A DNA stretch of 64,000 nucleotides, taken from positions 1 to 64,000 of the forward strand of contig LJNK01000010.1 of assembly GCA_001303025.1 (NCBI GenBank), read 5' to 3'. This DNA is from Deltaproteobacteria bacterium SG8_13 (GTDB lineage Bacteria; Desulfobacterota; Desulfobacteria; Desulfobacterales; SG8-13). A program made the translations under genes and the position numbers. The notes beneath the pieces were generated by a model. The model worked only from the letters and a program-made list of their open reading frames with translations. It was not told the DNA's origin and searched no databases. Positions 57,522 through 64,000 of the stretch are shown here, piece by piece (within the stretch, counting starts at the first letter, position 1; each line of letters opens with the position of its first letter).

Positions 57522-58944
57522 GACTGTTTGCTCCTTTCAGCGTCGGCAAAACCGGCTCGATGCCTGCCGGTACCCCCCAGAGAGAGTGCGCGTGGGCTTT
57601 TTGTATTGTAACCCGAACCAATTTCCCTGTAAAGGCTCGCGTCGAAGAGGTCGATTGAGCGGTCCGTTCGAAATGAACGATACGATTGGTGGATGTGCGT
57701 CCGGTCCACTGCCCGTGCGGGTTGCCGTCAACCGCTGCGACAGGTTGCCCGCCGGCGGCCACTTTATGACGCAACCCTTCCACCAGGACCTCCTGTACCG
57801 AACCGACCAGGTCGCGATGCTTCTTTAGGGTGATCTGCTCCTGCAGCTGCAGCAGGGCCTGCAGCCTGCGGCTTTTCTCTTCTTCGCCCACTTTGTCTCC
57901 GAACCGGGCTGCGCGCGCGTTGGGACGATCTGAATACTGGAACGCAAACAAGCTGTCGAAACGCACCTTTCGAATCAAATCGAGTGTTTCCTCGAAGTCC
58001 GACTCGGTCTCACCGGGAAATCCGGTGATAAAGTCCGATGAAATTGCGATTCCCGGACAAAAAGCACGGAGCTGTTCGATCTTTTCGCAATATTGCTCGT
58101 GCGTGTATTTCCGATTCATCCTTTTCAACACCCGGTTGGAGCCGGATTGAACCGGCAGATGAATGTGCTTGCAAAGCTTTTCCAGGTCCCGGAAGCTGCG
58201 GCACAGATCCTTCGATAGATCTTTGGGATGGGAAGTGGTAAAGCGAATCCGATATAGATGCTCGATGGCGTTCACCCGGGACAAAAGTTCCGGGAAACTG
58301 CAGTGCCCTTCCTTCCGGCCGTAAGAGTTTACATTCTGCCCCAGCAGGGTCACCTCCCGCACCCCGCCGGCGACCAGGTGTTCGATCTCCTCGATAATAC
58401 GCTCCGGAGAGCGACTGGCTTCGCTGCCGCGAACGTACGGGACAACGCAGTAGGTACAGTAGTTGTCGCAGCCCTGCATGATCGTCACAAACCGGGTGAT
58501 CGCTTGGCTGCCGACAGGTGCTGCAGGTGCTTCAAAGGCATCGATACCGTCAGAGAGTGCCACATCGACCCACCGGCGCCCTTGGTCCTCGACTTTCGCG
58601 ATCAAGGCACCCAGGCGTCCGATGGCGTGCGTGCCGAAAACTACGTCGACATACGGCGCCCGTTTCCATATGCGCTCACCGAGCTGCTGAGCCACGCATC
58701 CGCCGACACCGATGATCAACTCCGGCCGCTTGCGCTTCAGGCCGGCCATCCTGCCGAGAAAGCTGAACACCTTCTGTTCGGCCTTCTCCCTGATTGCACA
58801 CGTATTGACGACAACCAGGTCCGCTTCGGCCACCTCTTCGGTGATCGCATAGTTCAGCGGTGCCAGCTGCTGCTCGATTCGGCCGGAGTCGTAGACGTTC
58901 ATCTGGCAACCGATGGTTTGTATGTATAGTTTTTTGGTGTACAT
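57511..58944 (-). CDS. miaB: tRNA-2-methylthio-N6-dimethylallyladenosine synthase MiaB
   Basis: Radical SAM methylthiotransferase modifying A37 of tRNAs reading UNN codons. 477 residues from the ATG giving MYTKKLYIQTIGCQMNVYDS; an ATG 13 codons upstream is less typical. The MTTase domain Cys are in GCQMN, NTCAIR and GVGGCVAQ; the SAM cluster is CDNYCTYC. A C-terminal TRAM domain follows ~residue 370 with a Gly-rich extension. MiaB rather than RimO or MtaB, from CVVPYVRGSEASR and sequence length. Confidence 0.95.
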   Translation of the reverse strand: MYTKKLYIQTIGCQMNVYDSGRIEQQLAPLNYAITEEVAEADLVVVNTCAIREKAEQKVFSFLGRMAGLKRKRPELIIGVGGCVAQQLGERIWKRAPYVDVVFGTHAIGRLGALIAKVEDQGRRWVDVALSDGIDAFEAPAAPVGSQAITRFVTIMQGCDNYCTYCVVPYVRGSEASRSPERIIEEIEHLVAGGVREVTLLGQNVNSYGRKEGHCSFPELLSRVNAIEHLYRIRFTTSHPKDLSKDLCRSFRDLEKLCKHIHLPVQSGSNRVLKRMNRKYTHEQYCEKIEQLRAFCPGIAISSDFITGFPGETESDFEETLDLIRKVRFDSLFAFQYSDRPNARAARFGDKVGEEEKSRRLQALLQLQEQITLKKHRDLVGSVQEVLVEGLRHKVAAGGQPVAAVDGNPHGQWTGRTSTNRIVHFERTAQSTSSTRAFTGKLVRVTIQKAHAHSLWGVPAGIEPVLPTLKGANSHAA

Positions 58945-59026
58945 GTTTCCGACTCTGATCGGTTCCTCAACTCCAGCCGACAACCGGTGCAGGGTCAGAC
59001 GCTGTTCGAACAGCGCGGGCGGTTAT

Positions 59027-59251
59027 TTAAAAGTCGCGCGCCTGTTGCGGTTCGATTCTCATCTTTCGACCGAGATCCTCCAGCACCATGTCCACATCCG
59101 ACTCACACCCGGGCGGTATGTCCAGCGCAATTACCCCTCGCCGGGAATCGATTGTGGATAACGTCGCGATCCCGTCATACGCTTCGAGAATGAATTTCAG
59201 GAAGGCGATCTGCCTGCGATCGATCCGGTAATATCGGCGGATGGATTTCAC
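59027..59251 (-). CDS. DUF4911-family small protein
   Basis: 74 residues: RRYYRIDRRQIAFLKFILEAYDGIATLSTIDSRRGVIALDIPPGCE, a short alpha/beta fold seen in Desulfobacterota and Firmicutes (DUF4911). It lies 82 bp upstream of miaB on the same strand and behind its own putative promoter, so a tRNA-modification or miaB-linked function is possible but unproven. Confidence 0.78.
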   Translation of the reverse strand: MKSIRRYYRIDRRQIAFLKFILEAYDGIATLSTIDSRRGVIALDIPPGCESDVDMVLEDLGRKMRIEPQQARDF

Positions 59252-59293
59252 TAAAGGTCTTCATGTGTGAAGCGGCATTTAGTTCTAAGTTAA

Positions 59294-59321
59294 AATATAA
59301 CCATACCATAGGCGAATTCAA
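59294..59321 (-). promoter_or_regulatory. Putative promoter of DUF4911-miaB-bfn
   Basis: On the minus strand, TTGAAT (59321-59316), a 16-nt spacer and TATATT (59299-59294, 5/6), ~43 nt upstream of the DUF4911 ATG. Confidence 0.5.
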
Positions 59322-59431
59322 ATTCAACACCTTTTCAGAGTGCCTCGGACACTAAGGCGATGCGTCTGTGGTATACAAATCGGTGATTGGCTATTGTAAG
59401 CGGGCCGATTGTGGGGTATAAGCCGCTGCTG

Positions 59432-61177
59432 ATGATGAAACACTGGCGAACCCTCCAACCGGACAATCAACTGGTTCAATCCCTGAGCGCAAAACTGCCC
59501 TGCCACCCGGTCACTGCATCGGTACTGATCAACCGCGGCATAACTTCCACCCGTGCAGCCGGCGCGTATCTGCGTTCCAGCTTGAATCAGCTGAAAACGC
59601 CATTCGGAATCAAGGATATCGATACAGCCGTGCAGCGAATCGGGCAAGCGATTGATTCCCGGGAAAAGATCCGGATATTCGGAGATTATGATGTGGACGG
59701 TGTCACCGCGACCCTGGTCCTCTATGAATTCCTGACAAGCTGCGGGGCAGAGGTTGCCTACACCATTCCTCACCGGCTGAATGAGGGCTATGGCCTGCAG
59801 CCATTGCACATTCACCGATTTACCGCATCGGATCGCCCCGATCTTTTGATCACCGCCGATTGCGGCACCGGCAGCATCGAGGCCGTGCGGGAGGCCAATC
59901 GCAGCGGAATCGAAGTCATCGTTACCGATCATCACAGCCTGTCCGGCCCGCTTCCCGATGCGGTGGCGGTGGTCAACCCCAAGCGGCCCGATTGCAATGC
60001 CGGTTTTGAACAGCTGGCCGGTGTCGGGGTGGCGCTATCGCTGGTGATTTGCCTGCGAAAACACCTCAGAGATGGTGGGTTCTGGCGTTCCCGCCCGCAG
60101 CCCAATCTCCGGGAACTCTGTGATCTGGTGGCTCTGGGCACCCTGGCCGACGGTGTGCCGCTCACCGGGGACAACCGGGTTCTGGTCCGCACGGGTTTGG
60201 AGGTGATCCGCAACGGCAAAAATCGAGCCGGCCTTTCAACGCTCATCGATCGCTGCAAATGCAAACCGGACGATATCGGTACAGAGGAGATTGCCTATCG
60301 ACTGATCCCGCGACTGAACGCTGCCGGTCGGATGGACAGTGCCTCCCTGGCCGCGGCATTGCTAACCACCAGCGATCTGGAAGAAGCCGCCCGAATGGCT
60401 GACGTCCTCGAGGCTCTCAACGAACGTCGCAGGCAGGTGGAGGGCGAGATCCTGAGAGAGTGCCGCGCCCATCTGCTGGCTGATCCGGCGAACCTGCAAA
60501 AAAGTGCACTGGTTCTTTCTCGCAAGAACTGGCATGGAGGGGTACTGGGTATTGTCGCGGCCAGACTGGCGGAACGCCATCATCGCCCCGTTGTACTGAT
60601 ATCGGTGCAACAGGGTCTGGGCACCGGTTCAGGGCGCAGCATCGACGGCATCGATATCACCGGCTGCCTGGCCGCCTGCGCGCAGCACCTCGAAGGCTAC
60701 GGCGGCCACGCGATGGCGGCCGGTGTGAGGGTCATGGAAAACAACCTGGGGAAATTCCGGGAAGCGTTTGAAAAGCAGGTGCTGAGCCTGACCACCGACG
60801 TGGAAAGCGCACCGGAGGTGATCATCGACTGTGAGCTCGCGCTCAGCGACATTTCCGATGCCCTGATCGATGAAATCGAATCTCTGGAGCCATACGGAGC
60901 GGGCAATCCGAATCCGCTGTTCAGAGCCAACGACCTGCAGGTGCGTCAATCGCAGATCGTGGGAGGTGCCCACCGGCGCATGCTGCTTTGTCATTCCGGC
61001 GGTACCCGGCAACGGTCGATCGGAGCCATCCAGTTCAACGTGGATCCGGACAAGTCGCTGCCGGATGCGTTTGACCGCGTGGCATTTCGGCTTCAGTGGA
61101 ATCGGTGGAACGGTAGAAAGGTTGCGCAGCTGGTGATAGAAGAAGCCGTTTCCTTGCAGGAAGCAAGCCAGCGATAG
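59432..61177 (+). CDS. recJ: Single-stranded-DNA-specific exonuclease RecJ
   Basis: A 5'-3' ssDNA exonuclease for recombination and mismatch repair. 581 residues from the tandem ATG that gives MMKHWRTLQPDN; GTG and TTG codons upstream are in frame but less like the family. DHH phosphoesterase motifs: FGDYDVDGVTAT, TADCGTGS and VTDHHSL, then the DHHA1 region with GRSIDGIDI and GGHAMAAG, and a C-terminal OB-like domain. Complete. No strong ribosome site is apparent. Confidence 0.95.
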   Translation: MMKHWRTLQPDNQLVQSLSAKLPCHPVTASVLINRGITSTRAAGAYLRSSLNQLKTPFGIKDIDTAVQRIGQAIDSREKIRIFGDYDVDGVTATLVLYEFLTSCGAEVAYTIPHRLNEGYGLQPLHIHRFTASDRPDLLITADCGTGSIEAVREANRSGIEVIVTDHHSLSGPLPDAVAVVNPKRPDCNAGFEQLAGVGVALSLVICLRKHLRDGGFWRSRPQPNLRELCDLVALGTLADGVPLTGDNRVLVRTGLEVIRNGKNRAGLSTLIDRCKCKPDDIGTEEIAYRLIPRLNAAGRMDSASLAAALLTTSDLEEAARMADVLEALNERRRQVEGEILRECRAHLLADPANLQKSALVLSRKNWHGGVLGIVAARLAERHHRPVVLISVQQGLGTGSGRSIDGIDITGCLAACAQHLEGYGGHAMAAGVRVMENNLGKFREAFEKQVLSLTTDVESAPEVIIDCELALSDISDALIDEIESLEPYGAGNPNPLFRANDLQVRQSQIVGGAHRRMLLCHSGGTRQRSIGAIQFNVDPDKSLPDAFDRVAFRLQWNRWNGRKVAQLVIEEAVSLQEASQR

Positions 61178-61230
61178 GGATCATGCCGATCCGCGACGGG
61201 TGAAAAGAGGCCGGAAAGCTCACATTTCCC

Positions 61231-61259
61231 TTGCATTTGGCCGGTTTTGTCAATATGAT
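61231..61259 (+). promoter_or_regulatory. Putative promoter for 61313-62753
   Basis: TTGCAT (61231-61236), a 17-nt spacer and TATGAT (61254-61259, 5/6). The predicted start is ~47 nt upstream of the ATG at 61313. Confidence 0.55.
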
Positions 61260-61312
61260 ATATCGTTTGAATAAGCCCGGTTATCACCAACCCGCTGAAG
61301 ATAGGGGACAGC

Positions 61313-61732
61313 ATGGCAAAAGTGTTCCGACCGAGCACCCGGGAGTCGAGCATTCTCTCGAAAATCGAATCATCCAAGGAACATGCGCGACGCATTGCCC
61401 TGCAGGGAATAAGGGATTGCCAGGAACCGCTGGCCAATGCCATCGCAATGAAACTGGTGGAAGACAACCTGGTTGAAACCGCCAGCAAGAATAGTCTTGA
61501 AGAACAACTCAACCGTTGCCTGGAAAAACTGGCCCGGGCTGATGACTTCGAAATTGACTATGCCGTTGCACCGTTTCGGGGTCTGATGCCGAATCCGCAC
61601 GTCGTCAGCATCTACGTGATGGCATTCGTCCTGGAAAAGCTGATCAACCACAAGGATGTCGTCGACATCTATGGATCTGACGAAGAAATTTACCTTTGCA
61701 TCAATCGCCAGGTAAAAAAGTATCTGCCCTGA
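61313..61732 (+). CDS. Hypothetical cytosolic protein (139 aa)
   Basis: Mostly helical and charged: ESSILSKIESSKEHARRIALQGIRDCQEPLANAIAMKLVEDNLVE, then a region with FRGLMPNPHVVSIYVMAFVLEKLINHKDVVDIYGSDEEIY. GGGGAC precedes the ATG. The stop is one base before the MBL gene start, so they should be co-translated. I know no function; a partner of the MBL protein is a reasonable guess. Confidence 0.7.
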   Translation: MAKVFRPSTRESSILSKIESSKEHARRIALQGIRDCQEPLANAIAMKLVEDNLVETASKNSLEEQLNRCLEKLARADDFEIDYAVAPFRGLMPNPHVVSIYVMAFVLEKLINHKDVVDIYGSDEEIYLCINRQVKKYLP

Positions 61733-61733
61733 T

Positions 61734-62753
61734 ATGCGCCCCTCCTTTGTACCGCGGTTGGTCAACGGTCCATTCGACGACCCGGCACTGTTCATCCCGT
61801 TTCTTTTTCAACATCGCGCCGTGATCTTCGATCTGGGAGATCTTGCTGCACTGTCTTCCAGGGATGTTCTCAAAACCACCCACGTTTTCGTCACCCACAC
61901 CCATATGGACCACTTTGTGGGGTTCGATCGCCTGCTGCGCCTGTTCCTCGGGCGGGAGCAGACGCTTTCCTTATATGGACCGGAAGGATTTCTGAAAAAC
62001 GTCGAAGGGAAACTGGCCGGCTACTCCTGGGATCTGGTCCACAACTACGACACACGGCTCACCTTAAAGGTCACCGAAGTCCACCCCGAACAATTGCTGC
62101 AGCGCAGCTACCGGTGCGAGCGCTCTTTCGCGCCGGATGGCAGCCACCTCGTCGAGCCATGGCAGAGCGATTTGGTCAAAGAGCCGGCAATGACCGTTTC
62201 AGCCGTTGTGCTCGATCACAGCACAGCGTGCCTGGGATTCAAGATATCGGAAAGCTTCCACGTCAACATCCGCGCCGAGCGCCTGTCGGCCAACGGACTT
62301 CGTCCCGGTCCCTGGCTGCAACATTTCAAAGAGGCGCTGTACCGCCGAAAGCCTGCAGAAACGTCCATCGAAGCCGAAAAAATCGATGGCGGTCGAACAC
62401 GTTTTCGCCTCGGAGATCTTCAAGACGACGTTGCCGTGATTACCGCCGGTCAAACGGTTTGCTACATCACGGACGTGAGCTTCACAGCGTCCAATGTGGC
62501 CAGTATAATCGCTTTTGCATCCGGGGCGGACCATCTTTTTATTGAAGCCGCCTTTCTGGAGGCAGACCGGCAGATCGCCAAAGCGAAAAACCATCTCACA
62601 GCCCGTCAGGCCGGTGAAATCGCCGGGATGTCGAAAGTCAAGCTGCTCACTGCTTTTCATTTTTCCCCCCGTTACCAGGGCCAGGCGCACCTGCTGGAAG
62701 CAGAAGCCCAAAACGCTTACCGGGAGGCCCTCAGAGCAAACCGGCCGGATTGA
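61734..62753 (+). CDS. RNase Z-like metallo-beta-lactamase fold protein
   Basis: 339 residues. HTHMDH at 55-60 is the MBL metal motif; the remaining ligands are plausibly the Asp in YITDVSF and the His in AFHFSPRY. The LSANGLRPGPWLQ segment and domain order resemble RNase Z/ElaC, but the N-terminus is divergent and the exosite arm is not evident. It could be a tRNA 3' processing enzyme or another phosphodiesterase. It follows the 139-residue gene immediately. Confidence 0.8.
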   Translation: MRPSFVPRLVNGPFDDPALFIPFLFQHRAVIFDLGDLAALSSRDVLKTTHVFVTHTHMDHFVGFDRLLRLFLGREQTLSLYGPEGFLKNVEGKLAGYSWDLVHNYDTRLTLKVTEVHPEQLLQRSYRCERSFAPDGSHLVEPWQSDLVKEPAMTVSAVVLDHSTACLGFKISESFHVNIRAERLSANGLRPGPWLQHFKEALYRRKPAETSIEAEKIDGGRTRFRLGDLQDDVAVITAGQTVCYITDVSFTASNVASIIAFASGADHLFIEAAFLEADRQIAKAKNHLTARQAGEIAGMSKVKLLTAFHFSPRYQGQAHLLEAEAQNAYREALRANRPD

Positions 62754-62814
62754 ACGCATCGGTGTGCAAGAAAGCTCGCGCCGACAGCTTCAGTGGCAAA
62801 GCACAGCAAACGCA

Positions 62815-63534
62815 TTAGGGTAGGTGTGCAAAACTCGACGCCGGAACCGGCTCGAAGTCACCCGCTTCGGGCGTACGCCACCAAAGTTCGATGGCAGCCG
62901 TACCCTTGCGTTGAAAATACTCCACCTGCAAGGGATACCAGCCAGCCTGGCCGATGGTGACAACGGCTTGAATTGCGTAGCGGTCGGAGTGCTGCGTGGG
63001 ATCATCGATGACCATGGCGTCGGCGACACGAACTCTCAGCCCGTCGTTGGAAAGGGCCCGGAAAGTGTACTCGCCGGGAGTTGGGAATCGAATCAGTCCC
63101 CTCATCCGGATGGCGACTCCTCGATTGGTTCCGCTGTCAAAAACTTCCTGCCGGCCAAACCGGTGGTTGAGAAAGGGGATCGGCTTGCCGGTTACCCCGG
63201 TGTCCGGCGGGACACTGCCGGAGGTGAGGGGATCGAGATGCCGCGCGAAATAGTCGAAATAATAGACCGCCGATAGTCCGGGACGCAGCGCATCATCCGC
63301 CGGCTGGGGATCTGCGGGCATCAGGTCAGCAAAGCGCACCGCAGGAAGCTGCAACCGGGAAGCATCGGGTACAGCATCGGTACCCGTGGATTCCACATTG
63401 ACTGTTCGGCCCTGGTCCGCTCTGCCGGCACAGCCGGCTGAAATGGTAATGAACACCCCGGCGATGATGCAGGCAATGATCGCCGGCAGCCTCTGCCCGG
63501 CGCAAAAACCGTCGGATGATTTTCGCTGTCCCAT
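62815..63534 (-). CDS. PA14-domain lipoprotein
   Basis: 239 residues. The signal IIACIIAGVFITISAGC ends in a Cys suited to lipidation. After a low-complexity linker, residues ~90-235 form a PA14 domain: PGLSAVYYFDYFARHLDPL, IPFLNHRF, GVAIRMRGLIRFPTPGEYTFRALSNDGLRVRVADAMVIDD and the closing EYFQRKGTAAIELWWRTP. PA14 domains bind carbohydrate on cell-surface or secreted proteins. Here it stands alone; ligand unknown. GGAAG precedes the ATG. Confidence 0.85.
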   Translation of the reverse strand: MGQRKSSDGFCAGQRLPAIIACIIAGVFITISAGCAGRADQGRTVNVESTGTDAVPDASRLQLPAVRFADLMPADPQPADDALRPGLSAVYYFDYFARHLDPLTSGSVPPDTGVTGKPIPFLNHRFGRQEVFDSGTNRGVAIRMRGLIRFPTPGEYTFRALSNDGLRVRVADAMVIDDPTQHSDRYAIQAVVTIGQAGWYPLQVEYFQRKGTAAIELWWRTPEAGDFEPVPASSFAHLP

Positions 63535-63664
63535 GATCCTGCTTCCTTTCGTTCAGCCAAAATAATACACCGGGCGATCGCACACAAGCCCGGTGCGCGT
63601 CGAAGAATCTGAAATTCCCTTGAAATATGGGTCGGTCACATGGTAGAGCGTACCAGCGGAAAGT

Positions 63665-63670
63665 TATAAT
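63665..63670 (+). promoter_or_regulatory. Possible -10 element of the SmpA/OmlA-like gene
   Basis: Perfect TATAAT 26 nt before the ATG, but no good -35 at the expected distance. Weak evidence. Confidence 0.3.
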
Positions 63671-63695
63671 CTCACTGCTTTACAGGAGGAACGCT

Positions 63696-63977
63696 ATGCA
63701 TCCGACCCGACTGCTACTGGTGCTGTTGGCCGCTGCACTGATGCTCGGCTGCGCGGCATCAGCCAAAAAGATGAACCAACTCCAGCTGGGCATGACCGAA
63801 AAGGAAGTGGTCACGGCAATCGGCGAGCCGGGCAGCACCAGTTCCAAGGGCGACGAGGTGCTGCTGAAATATCGCCTCAGAGCCAGTGGGCTCTGGAAAG
63901 CCACCTACTATGTCAGGCTGCAGAACGGCAAAGTGGATGCCTTCGGGCAGGTGGGAGATTTCGGCCTCGGCTACTGA
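63696..63977 (+). CDS. SmpA/OmlA (BamE-like) small lipoprotein
   Basis: 93 residues from the ATG behind ACAGGAGGA. The lipoprotein signal ends ALMLGC. The mature part has the SmpA/OmlA signature MNQLQLGMTEKEVVTAIGEPGST and a beta strand with LLKYRLRASGLWKATYYVRLQNGKV. BamE itself is part of the outer-membrane protein assembly complex, but many short SmpA/OmlA-fold lipoproteins have other unknown roles; this one has no bam neighbours. An upstream in-frame start adds 23 residues and disrupts the signal. Confidence 0.82.
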   Translation: MHPTRLLLVLLAAALMLGCAASAKKMNQLQLGMTEKEVVTAIGEPGSTSSKGDEVLLKYRLRASGLWKATYYVRLQNGKVDAFGQVGDFGLGY

Positions 63978-64000
63978 AGCCGGCAGGAGCCGCGACGGCG

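Noticed and set aside
59040-59060. tRNA-like T-arm phrase (GGTTCGATTC)
   Set aside because: It is inside the DUF4911 coding region, and no acceptor or anticodon arms can be folded around it.

Overview
The window is GC-rich chromosomal DNA and looks like a sulfate-reducing Desulfobacterota (former Deltaproteobacteria, Desulfobacterales-type). This placement is an inference from protein style and gene neighbourhoods: SelB, a two-subunit glycine decarboxylase with LipA/LipB, a tungsten-type aldehyde:ferredoxin oxidoreductase, a GEMM-I c-di-GMP riboswitch, and a secA-linked M23 peptidase. I see no rRNA, tRNA, CRISPR array, insertion sequence or phage gene. Most of the window is core genome with small accessory patches.

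Layout. 1-1.8 kb: 3' part of selB. 1.9-7.1 kb (minus): clpS-clpA-aat-HIT-hemW, an N-degron proteolysis cluster. 7.3-11.5 kb (minus): an M23 peptidase behind a promoter, c-di-GMP-I riboswitch and terminator, then secA. 11.6-13.8 kb (minus): argC and folD. 14.2-16.7 kb (plus): groES-groEL and an FmdB-like zinc ribbon, then a 146-bp imperfect palindrome. 17-22.2 kb (minus): livK-H-M-G-F branched-chain amino acid ABC transporter with an intra-operon terminator after livK. 22.4-31.2 kb (plus): an Lrp/AsnC regulator, gcvT-H-PA-PB, lipB-lipA, then an alpha/beta hydrolase, a hotdog protein and an SGNH hydrolase. 31.3-33.4 kb (plus): a MarR regulator with a perfect operator and a fused dioxygenase-esterase, an MhqR/MhqE-D-like quinone-stress module. 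33.4-34 kb: a gene-poor AT-rich stretch with a sigma-54-type promoter. 34-44.9 kb (minus): ugd, rfbA, ileS, lspA, a degenerate Lgt homologue, holA, pyk and two hypothetical genes. 45-49.8 kb: HNH endonuclease and small exported or hypothetical genes, the double-selenocysteine rhodanese, fxsA and a hydrolase. 49.8-53.7 kb (minus): AOR plus two overlapping lipase-like hydrolases. 53.9-64 kb: M29 aminopeptidase, PHP phosphatase, miaB-bfn, DUF4911, recJ, MBL-fold protein, PA14 lipoprotein and a SmpA/OmlA-type lipoprotein.

The most interesting item is at 47982-48398. The reading frame of an exported rhodanese is interrupted by two TGA codons exactly where relatives carry the two cysteines of the active-site Y-C-x-C-P-N-E motif. 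The frame is otherwise intact on both sides. A compact hairpin with a G-rich apical loop lies at SECIS distance downstream. With selB in the same window, the best reading is a secreted rhodanese with a Sec-x-Sec active site.

How the genes fit together: Lrp sits between an amino-acid importer and a glycine-catabolic operon that also carries the lipoylation enzymes its H protein needs. ClpS, ClpA and Aat form a self-contained N-degron route. The riboswitch links c-di-GMP to a cell-wall endopeptidase next to secA.
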